Source of the DNA: an uncultured Clostridia bacterium
GTDB taxonomy: Bacteria > Bacillota > Clostridia > Christensenellales > Borkfalkiaceae
Assembly: GCA_947627515.1 (NCBI GenBank)
Contig: CANQWI010000007.1
Location: 1-33,412, forward strand
Direction of reading: 5' to 3'
DNA: 33,412 bases
Each line of letters opens with the position of its first letter. Within the stretch, counting starts at the first letter, position 1. Positions 33,354 to 33,412 of this stretch are shown piece by piece. The position numbers were made by a program, and so were the translations under genes. Under the pieces are notes generated by a model. It made no database searches. It was not told the DNA's origin and saw nothing but the letters and a program-made list of their open reading frames with translations.

Positions 33354-33412
33354 TTCAATCTCACGGCGCGTGGCGGGGTCCCCCCGCCTAAGCGCACCCT
33401 ATTTGGTACCCT
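33354..33412 (+). repeat. 59-base direct repeat, copy 2 (reaches the window edge)
   Basis: 58 of 59 bases equal copy 1. The window ends inside or at the end of this copy, so a longer array may continue beyond. Between the copies, 33236-33311 shows no gene. Confidence 0.85.

Noticed and set aside
33177-33412. Direct repeats at the right edge as a CRISPR array
   Set aside because: Only two 59-base copies separated by 118 bases, and no cas genes.

Overview
The window looks like chromosomal DNA of an uncultured, gut-type member of the Clostridia (Bacillota). Evidence is gene content (McsA-McsB-ClpC, HPr kinase, MutS2, RqcH, HemZ, tig-clpP-clpX, csoR-copA), consensus TTGACA/TATAAT promoters, and GC-rich genes separated by AT-rich, repeat-rich gaps. 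I see no rRNA, tRNA, CRISPR array, phage or conjugative genes. Nearly all genes are on the minus strand; the exception is rqcH.

From left to right. A 6S-like RNA with its own promoter and UUCG-loop terminator lies at 72-308. Next come a RecD/Dda-like helicase (441-1706), a palindromic repeat cluster (1818-2123), and a large unknown lipoprotein (2177-4153) whose long leader holds three stacked hairpins. A protein quality-control operon fills 4357-10014: a membrane-tailed XRE regulator, a membrane protein with two apparent PH-like domains, mcsA, mcsB and clpC. The usual regulator gene ctsR is absent from it. A candidate small RNA (10132-10253, plus strand) separates it from cysK, an acyl carrier protein, a hypoxanthine/uracil-type DNA glycosylase, an M16 peptidase and a YlxY-like deacetylase with a degenerate active-site motif.

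The block 14127-22118 is one tightly overlapping operon: uvrC, a HAD phosphatase, hprK, a U32 peptidase and mutS2. Then come an ArsR regulator and a copper operon, csoR-copA, in which copA runs in frame through the ribosome binding site and start of copZ. A second repeat cluster (about 25530-26093) precedes clpX-clpP-tig. rqcH is divergent from tig. A small four-helix-bundle (S23/IVS) gene, bounded by AT-rich inverted tracts, sits between the convergent 3' ends of rqcH and hemZ. The window ends in a third repeat cluster.

Themes: proteostasis (ClpC/McsAB, ClpXP, trigger factor, RqcH, and possibly MutS2 as a ribosome-collision factor), DNA repair (RecD-like helicase, UvrC, glycosylase, MutS2), and copper efflux. 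Three genes (helicase, XRE regulator, uvrC) have a start codon exactly six bases after a TATAAT box, so they are probably translated from leaderless mRNAs. Best candidates for new biology: the ctsR-less McsAB-ClpC operon under a membrane-tailed regulator, the structured lipoprotein leader, the copA-copZ fusion with an embedded ribosome binding site, the plus-strand small RNA, and repeat hairpins whose stems differ by paired changes.
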